A stretch of DNA of 26,687 bases from Clostridiales bacterium (GTDB taxonomy: Bacteria; Bacillota; Clostridia; Christensenellales; CAG-314): NCBI GenBank assembly GCA_003537755.1, contig DPQS01000045.1:1-26687 (forward strand), given 5' to 3'. The first letter of the stretch is position 1, and every line of letters starts with the position of its first letter. This document shows positions 22,201 to 26,687 of the stretch, in pieces. Below the pieces are notes generated by a model that ran no database searches, was not told where the DNA came from, and saw only the letters and a program-made list of their open reading frames with translations. The position numbers and the translations under genes were made by a program.

Positions 22201-24082
22201 GAGTCATGTCCTTGAGTGCTTTCCACACAAGTTGGATTTCGTTCATTTTGAGCATGTTCTGGTTGAGAAACATGAAGTGTTTGTTAAGGTCTTCGTCGTT
22301 GAACAAAACGTAGCACAACGCGGTTACGTTTTTGCTGCGCCCGGCGCGTCCTGCTTCCTGAACGTAGTTTTCAAGAGAGTCGGAAATGTCGTAGTGGATG
22401 ACAAGACCGACGTCGTTTTTGTCTACGCCCATGCCGAATGCAGATGTCGCAACCATTACTTTTACGTTGTTTTCGTTGAAAGATTCCTGATTTTCCACCT
22501 TTTGAGATTTTTCCATTTTGCCGTTGTAAGGCAGTGCGGGAATACCGTCTGCAGTTAGTTTGTCGGCAAGTTTTTGCGTACGGTAAACGCGTGAAACGTA
22601 AACGATTGTCGGGCAATCGTGTTCCTTTATCAGTTTACGCAACATGTCGTATTTCTCGCTGTCGGAATCGCATTGCAATACAGTGTAATGAAGATTTTCT
22701 CTGTCGACCGACGTTGCAAACAGTTGCAGTGATACGCCCGTTTTTTCGCGGAAATAATCGCAGATGTCGGAAATTACTTTGGGCTTGGCAGTTGCCGTGA
22801 AGCATGAAACGGGAACGGGGTCTTTCAGATTTTTTTGCTGACGGTATTTGTTTATGAAATCGCCGATGTACATATAATCCACGCGGAAATCCTGACCCCA
22901 TGCGGAAAAGCAGTGCGCCTCGTCTATTACAAAGCGTACCACATTGCGTGAAAGTAGTAGTTTTTCTATTGTGCGCGAGCGTAAAAGTTCGGGCGAAATA
23001 TACAGTAATGACGCTAACCCATCCTGTACGCGTTCTATTGCGTCGGAACGTTCGACAGGGCTCATCATTCCGTTTATCGTGACGGCGTCGACGATATTTT
23101 TCTTTTCGAGGTTGTCAACCTGGTCTTTCATCAACGATTGCAACGGCGAAATTATTACGGTAAGACCACGCTCGGACTCGCCTGCCATAAGTGCAGGCAA
23201 TTGGAATGCCACCGATTTTCCTCCGCCGGTAGGAAAGACCGCAAGCAGAGATTTGCCTTTTACGGCTGCTTGCACTGCATTTTCCTGCAAAGGTTCATTG
23301 TTGTACACGTTAAAGTTGTCGAAAGAGAAAAATCTTTTCAGTTGTTTGTGAATGTTCAGTTTGTCGTTGCAGTAGTCGCAACCTTCGGCGCAAGGGGTGT
23401 TGCACAGAAACTTGATTACGATAAGTATCTTTGGAAAGTTGGCGGTAAGCCACGGCGGCGTTATCGAGTGGTAATCTTCGGAATTTATCAGTGCAAGAGC
23501 GTAAGCTAACTCTACCGGATAGTAATTTACCAGCGGTGCAATGTTTGCGTTAGCGCAGATCTTCCCCTTGAAGGCGGATTTTATCAGCACAGGCAGGTCG
23601 GTAGGCCATTGGGTAAACTGTATGAAGTCGAAAAATCCGGAAAATTCTTCTTTGTCACCGAGCAGACAACAGAAAATTCTTTTTAATTGAGACGGCAGTT
23701 GGAAAAATTTATTGACTTCGGCGTAGAAAAGTGTCGCCGCGTTTTTTGCGTCGTTTTCGGGATTGTTTAATTCTTCCGAAAGAAGTTTGTCGTTTTTGAC
23801 CAGACCGTGGTACGGTCGAGAAGGAAAAAGCAACGGCGAAAGGTACAGCGTGTCGATTACTTTTGCTTTTATTTCGTAAGGGCAATGCGGCGTTAAAAAG
23901 TGCAAATCGTGTTTTATTATGTTGTGACCGCAGATATACTCCGAGTCTTTAATGAAATCAAAAAACTTTTCGGTTGAAACGCCGTGATAACAAGAATTAT
24001 CGGGTTTTGTTGCCGCCAAATCGAGAATAGCGTGAGAGTCGGGCTGTATTTCGCTGTCAATAAAAACAATAGAAGCGTTCAT
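19250..24082 (-). CDS. Exonuclease-RecQ-UvrD fusion helicase, 1610 aa
   Basis: Three enzyme modules sit in one protein. Residues 1-120 look like a DEDD 3'-5' exonuclease, with candidate acids D9, E11 (FIDSE), D59 (GHNIIKHD) and D111. A four-cysteine cluster follows (C227, C231, C235, C238). The RecQ helicase has Walker A PTGGGKS (284-290), DEAH (387-390) and QEAGRAGR (575-582), then a winged-helix-like region. The C-terminal half is a UvrD-type helicase with AGPGSGKT (1075-1082), VIDEAQD (about 1180), VGDDDQNIYEFRG, TIHKSKGREFD (about 1437) and YVALTRAK. The last 130 or so residues are unassigned. AAGGA lies before the ATG. The promoter is at 24112-24141. It lies directly upstream of dnaA with no clear terminator. 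Such fusions are known in Bacteroidota and Clostridia. The role in repair or recombination is inference. Confidence 0.92.
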   Translation of the reverse strand: MNASIVFIDSEIQPDSHAILDLAATKPDNSCYHGVSTEKFFDFIKDSEYICGHNIIKHDLHFLTPHCPYEIKAKVIDTLYLSPLLFPSRPYHGLVKNDKLLSEELNNPENDAKNAATLFYAEVNKFFQLPSQLKRIFCCLLGDKEEFSGFFDFIQFTQWPTDLPVLIKSAFKGKICANANIAPLVNYYPVELAYALALINSEDYHSITPPWLTANFPKILIVIKFLCNTPCAEGCDYCNDKLNIHKQLKRFFSFDNFNVYNNEPLQENAVQAAVKGKSLLAVFPTGGGKSVAFQLPALMAGESERGLTVIISPLQSLMKDQVDNLEKKNIVDAVTINGMMSPVERSDAIERVQDGLASLLYISPELLRSRTIEKLLLSRNVVRFVIDEAHCFSAWGQDFRVDYMYIGDFINKYRQQKNLKDPVPVSCFTATAKPKVISDICDYFREKTGVSLQLFATSVDRENLHYTVLQCDSDSEKYDMLRKLIKEHDCPTIVYVSRVYRTQKLADKLTADGIPALPYNGKMEKSQKVENQESFNENNVKVMVATSAFGMGVDKNDVGLVIHYDISDSLENYVQEAGRAGRSKNVTALCYVLFNDEDLNKHFMFLNQNMLKMNEIQLVWKALKDMTHEKRWVCCSALEIARAAGWDVSVSEIETRVKTAVAALENAGYIKRGRNVPKIFATSILVKNVSEASSKIRSSTIFDEKQKQNANRIIQSLISSKNILSAQNSDEAESRVDYIADTLGIKKDDVIEAVNLMRQEGILADSLDMSAYMLSSDTENRSELTLNRFAKLEEFLLNYICETDGNFSLKEANEAAIEAGITTSSIKNILTLLYFLTIKGYVAKGYDTSAEEDEEGYAAPKAFYALKADKETLLNKFNKRIDICHFIVEYLFAKAEKHQSARGEIPVQFSLVGLWKKYNDSPRLHFYTLEPTLSDVEDALLYLSKIGSMKLEGGFLVLYNGMEINRLISDNKIRYKIEDYKSLDEYYKNRVQQIHIVGKYANMMLSDYDKAIGYVHDYFSMDFKKFVAKYFDDEEENNLNRNITQKKFNKLFGTLSKTQKEIINDADSKYIVVAAGPGSGKTMLLAHKLGSLLLLEGVKHEQLLMLTFSRAAATEFKKRLYSLIGNAVRFVEIKTFHSYCFDLLGKTGTLEGSLNVVRDAADMIENGDVEKGRITKSVLVIDEAQDMDENEFALVKTLIKNNEDMRVIAVGDDDQNIYEFRGSDSKYMKSLISDYNATCYEMTDNFRSAQQIVSLANAYVETIGNRLKHLPIEAVSQASGNVSVTRHFCNYFEEAVVDSIKRNNNEGKSCVLTSTNEQALRVLGLLLKNNIPAKLIQSLGDRLRLQNLVEVRFFLKTINRFRNPSSPVIDDVTWGKAKTELKAVYGKSNYIDNIFKMIADFENTCTVEKYYSDLTDFIDESDFEDFYVQDTQTVFVSTIHKSKGREFDNVWLMLADRFTTDENRRKLYVALTRAKTNLYIHCNNDTFDEFTNCVTTVVDNTVYDEPQEILLQLGYSDVVLNFFKDKNKQTIQLRGGMPLAIEGEYLTAQIKGRAQRVAKFSQECVKNINKQISKGYKPVSASVRFVVIWKNKDNPEETVIILPDLTFRKQ

Positions 24083-24111
24083 TGCTATTTCCTTAAATAA
24101 TATTCTACAGT

Positions 24112-24141
24112 ATTATAGCAAACGAAATTAAGAGATGTCAA
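24112..24141 (-). promoter_or_regulatory. Promoter of the RecQ-UvrD fusion gene
   Basis: On the minus strand a perfect TTGACA (24136-24141) and a perfect TATAAT (24112-24117) have an 18-bp spacer, 29 bp before the ATG. Confidence 0.85.
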
Positions 24142-24252
24142 TACGAAAAAGAAAGTCTTGATTTCAGAGGAAAAAATACCGTTTCTGAATATCCACCCTA
24201 TTTCTACCCCCACACCACACATTACAACTACCCCGAGTTTTTGAAAGGGTAG

Positions 24253-24294
24253 GGGAAAGGGGAAACTTTTTGAAAAAAAAGTTTCCCCTTTCCC
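24253..24294 (-). terminator. Terminator of the dipeptidase gene (purine-arm type)
   Basis: GGGAAAGGGGAAACTTTTT (24253-24271) pairs perfectly over 19 bp with 24276-24294, with loop GAAA. It lies 23 bp past the dipeptidase stop on the minus strand. Confidence 0.8.
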
Positions 24295-24317
24295 ATGTAT
24301 CTCTCAAAATATAAAAC

Positions 24318-25664
24318 TTACTTAGCCAGTTCGTAGATGGCTTCGACGTAGATTTCCGCCATTTTGCGCAGGTTGGACAGAATTACCAACTCGTCGGGCA
24401 TATGAATGGTCTGTTCCTCGCCGGGGAACAGCGGTCCGAACGCCACGCAGTTGGGCAGGCATCTGCTGTACGTGCCGCCGCCGATGGCAATCGGTTCGAG
24501 AGCTGTGCCCATTGCCTTGTTGTACACGTCGATGAGCGTGGTTACAAGGTGGCTGTCGCCGGGTACAAACAGCGGCTCGCTGGTATGCCCGGGTACGATG
24601 TCGAATTCCGCAGGCGTGTTGTCGCGCAACAACTTGTACATGTCGACGCAACGGTAACTTACGGGGAAGCGGATGTCCACCGTGATGTTAAGTTTACCCT
24701 CGCCCGTGGTGCGCAGTACGCCAAGGTTGCAGGTAAGGTTGCCGCTGTGCTCGTCGTGAAGCGCAACGCCCCATGCCTTGCCTGTTGTGTCAAGTAATTT
24801 ACCTGCCGCAAAGGCGATGGTTGCGTTGTCGGGGTACATTGCCGCAAGCGCGCGCAAAACCTTGTGCGTAGCGTTTATTCCTTCGTCGGGCGTGCTGCCG
24901 TGCGCCGCTTTGCCTTCTGCAGTAAGTGTGGCAACGTCGCCGTCCTTTGTGACGGTAACGCCGCTATTTGCGTACACTTTGGCATCTTTAAGGTCGCATG
25001 CAGGTACTTTTGCAACGCAAAGCGACGGTACTACGTTGGCACGGTCACCTGCAACAATGCTTACGCCGCAAGGCAACTTGCCGCATGCAATGTCAAACTG
25101 GTAAATGCCCTTTTCACGGTTGATTACGGGGAAGTCGCCGTCGGGCGAGAAACTTACCGTCGGGTAGGGCATTTTGGTGAAGTAGTGTTCTACGCATTCC
25201 ATGCCGCTTTCCTCGTCGCAACCGAAGATGAGTCGTATTGTCTTTGTCGGACGGAAGCCGGCGTCTTTAAGTGCCTTGATTGCAAACAGGCAGGCAATCA
25301 TCGGTCCCTTGTCGTCCATTGTGCCGCGCCCGTACAATTTGCCATCGGCAATCACCGCTTCGTAGGGCGGATACTTCCACTCGTCGGCAATGGCAGGCAC
25401 GACGTCCAGATGCCCGAGGATACCCAGCGTTTCGTCGCCGCTTCCCTTAAAGTCTACGTGTCCTGCGTAGCCGTCGCAGTTGTAGGTGGCAAAGCCCATG
25501 TCTTTGGCAACGCCCAGCACGTAGTCCAGGCACGCCTTCACGTTTACGCCGAAGGGTGCGCCGTGTGCGGCAACGCCCTTTTCCGTGTTGAAACGAACGA
25601 CGTTTTGCAATGTCGACACAAGTTCGTCAAAGTTTTTGTTTAATAAGTCTTTCGCGTTTTTCAT
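24318..25664 (-). CDS. M20 family dipeptidase, PepV-like
   Basis: The 448-aa protein is a two-zinc M20 peptidase of the PepV (Xaa-His dipeptidase) type, which cleaves dipeptides in the cytosol. Metal and catalytic residues are visible: H85 and D87 in GHLDVVP, D118 in RGTMDDKGP, E151 and E152 in CDEESG, and a late His in the EEQTIHMPDE block. SFSPDGDFP (161-169) and GGGTYSRCLPN near the end are also PepV-like. The start at 25664 has AAGGAG 5 nt before it. The frame extends upstream to 25769 but without support. It is divergent from radC across 197 bp, where overlapping AT-rich boxes (near 25800-25845) could hold both promoters, though I could not assign them firmly. Confidence 0.92.
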   Translation of the reverse strand: MKNAKDLLNKNFDELVSTLQNVVRFNTEKGVAAHGAPFGVNVKACLDYVLGVAKDMGFATYNCDGYAGHVDFKGSGDETLGILGHLDVVPAIADEWKYPPYEAVIADGKLYGRGTMDDKGPMIACLFAIKALKDAGFRPTKTIRLIFGCDEESGMECVEHYFTKMPYPTVSFSPDGDFPVINREKGIYQFDIACGKLPCGVSIVAGDRANVVPSLCVAKVPACDLKDAKVYANSGVTVTKDGDVATLTAEGKAAHGSTPDEGINATHKVLRALAAMYPDNATIAFAAGKLLDTTGKAWGVALHDEHSGNLTCNLGVLRTTGEGKLNITVDIRFPVSYRCVDMYKLLRDNTPAEFDIVPGHTSEPLFVPGDSHLVTTLIDVYNKAMGTALEPIAIGGGTYSRCLPNCVAFGPLFPGEEQTIHMPDELVILSNLRKMAEIYVEAIYELAK

Positions 25665-25861
25665 GATTTCTCCTTCGATTGTCACCTTGCCGTCGCGGTG
25701 TGCGCGGTTCAGAAAAAGCCGTTTGCATGTGCAAAATACAAACGCGTGTGCGGCAGAAAGTTGCGGCAAGGCAAATCATTTGGACTTTTTACACCTATAT
25801 TATACACAAATTGCGCGTTATGTGCTATTATATTTGTACGATTTTTGCAAAAAGGTGGACT

Positions 25862-26572
25862 ATGGCTTCGGTAAATTCTGGACACAGACAAAGACTTCGT
25901 GAACGCATGATGAAAGAGGGCATTGCGGGATTTGCCGACCATGAAGTGCTGGAAATGTTGCTGTTTCAGTACCTGCCGCGCCGCGACACCAACAAGATTG
26001 CGCACAACCTGCTTAACAAATTCGGCACGTTTGCCAATGTTCTCAACGCTTCGCCCAAGGAACTTATGATGGTGGACGGCATTTCGGAAGTTACGGCGTG
26101 CAATCTTGCAATGCTCAAAGAGGTATTTCAACGTTACAAAAAGAGTCAGGCGGACAAAATTCCGCTGTCGGACGTGTCGTCGGTCATTCGCTATTCCAGG
26201 CAACTTATCGGCGAAAGCTACATCGAAAAATTGGTCGTGGTGTACGTCAACAGCGCGACGGAATTTCTGTATCGCGAGCAGTACACGTCGGACAGCACCG
26301 ACAAGGTGCATGTGGACGTCAAAGCCATCGTTTCAACTGCCGTAAGGTGCGGTGCAAGTGGCGTGTTGCTGTTTCATTGTCACGTTGACGGACCGTGCAT
26401 ACCAAGCGACGGCGACGTTGCCTTTACGGAAAAGTTGTTTTTCGCGCTCAGCAGTATCGGCGTTGTTACGCTGGACCACCTGATTTTCAACGACAAGGAC
26501 GGTTACTACAGTTTTTACAAAAGCGGATTGTTGGGCGCTATGGCGGAGAAGTACCGCGCCACATGCGTCTAA
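25862..26572 (+). CDS. RadC/UPF0758 family JAB-domain protein
   Basis: The 236-aa protein has the RadC layout: a helix-hairpin-helix region (about 54-84, FGTFANVLNASPKELMMVDG) followed by a JAB/MPN metalloprotease-like domain. The metal motif is H172-x-H174 with D185. The usual HNHPSG is changed to HCHVDG, but the three metal ligands are kept. The family name comes from an old mis-assigned repair phenotype, and its true function is not settled. The ATG at 25862 has AAGGTGG 4 nt upstream. The frame is open upstream but has no ribosome site there. No terminator is seen after it. The next DNA is a repeat. Confidence 0.9.
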   Translation: MASVNSGHRQRLRERMMKEGIAGFADHEVLEMLLFQYLPRRDTNKIAHNLLNKFGTFANVLNASPKELMMVDGISEVTACNLAMLKEVFQRYKKSQADKIPLSDVSSVIRYSRQLIGESYIEKLVVVYVNSATEFLYREQYTSDSTDKVHVDVKAIVSTAVRCGASGVLLFHCHVDGPCIPSDGDVAFTEKLFFALSSIGVVTLDHLIFNDKDGYYSFYKSGLLGAMAEKYRATCV

Positions 26573-26576
26573 TGGA

Positions 26577-26687
26577 CAAGGGTGCATATCGGCGCATTGT
26601 TTGAAAAAGAAATGGCGTCGAAGGCATGGGGTGTGCACCCACTAATAAAAGGGCGCCGAAGTGCGTTAGTGAGTGTAGTGGGGTCCT
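26577..26687 (+). repeat. Dispersed intergenic repeat, copy E (at window edge)
   Basis: It ends GCGCCGAAGTGCGTTAGTG then GTAGTGGGGTCCT. The reverse complement matches copy A (AGGACCCCACTACA, CTTCGGC, GTGGGTGCACACCCC), so the window begins and ends in inverted copies of the same repeat. The matching part of copy C is at 17205-17236. Confidence 0.75.

Noticed and set aside
25679..25861. N-terminal extension of RadC
   Set aside because: The frame is open, but the residues are atypical, there is no ribosome site, and AAGGTGG lies directly before the ATG at 25862.

Overview
The window looks like a chromosomal, replication-origin-proximal contig from a Clostridia-like member of the Bacillota. This rests on AAGGAG-type ribosome sites, TTGaca/TATAAT promoters with 17-18 bp spacers, a DegV-type fatty-acid-binding protein, a PepV-like M20 dipeptidase, an FtsH, a short-signal lipoprotein, and DnaA boxes like those of Bacillus. 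Genus or species cannot be read from the sequence. Most genes have moderate GC. The stretch from about 4.5 to 7.7 kb is clearly AT-rich and looks acquired.

Layout, left to right. 1-360: an intergenic repeat and a strong promoter. 364-2740: a 55-aa small protein, a structured leader and ftsH. 2878-4038: an unassigned lipoprotein with its own terminator. 4198-4589: a strong promoter, a broken 5' copy of tRNA-Pro, the intact tRNA-Pro(CGG) and its terminator. 4526-7669: an AT-rich island marked by three copies of a 20-23 bp repeat. It holds a DUF2971 protein with a long insertion, a 5'-truncated gene of unknown function, and a nuclease-like gene with a damaged start. 7764-9569: a nitroreductase (minus) and a DegV protein (plus), transcribed divergently. 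9662-13585: an HSL-type esterase and a large UvrD/HelD-like helicase, both minus. 13824-14351: a small membrane protein whose mRNA is probably leaderless. 14352-15817: a gene-free stretch with a strong promoter, two 82-83 bp direct repeats, dispersed repeats and the probable oriC. 15818-16921: dnaN. 16922-17679: terminators plus a large inverted repeat. 17680-19044: dnaA (minus). 19250-24082: a 1610-aa exonuclease-RecQ-UvrD fusion (minus). 24318-25664: M20 dipeptidase (minus). 25862-26572: RadC-like protein (plus). 26577-26687: another repeat copy.

The most unusual feature is the origin. dnaA and dnaN converge instead of running in tandem, and the DnaA-box cluster sits upstream of dnaN. Two copies of a dispersed repeat in opposite orientation bracket the oriC-dnaN block (15.1-15.28 kb and 17.14-17.28 kb). 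Inverting that block on paper restores the usual order dnaA-oriC-dnaN. Related repeats also lie at both ends of the window, which suggests that the contig breaks at repeats. A second point of interest is the island next to the rearranged tRNA-Pro locus. It has the look of a small, partly decayed accessory or defence region with no integrase. Functional assignments rest on motif recognition only; no database search was possible.
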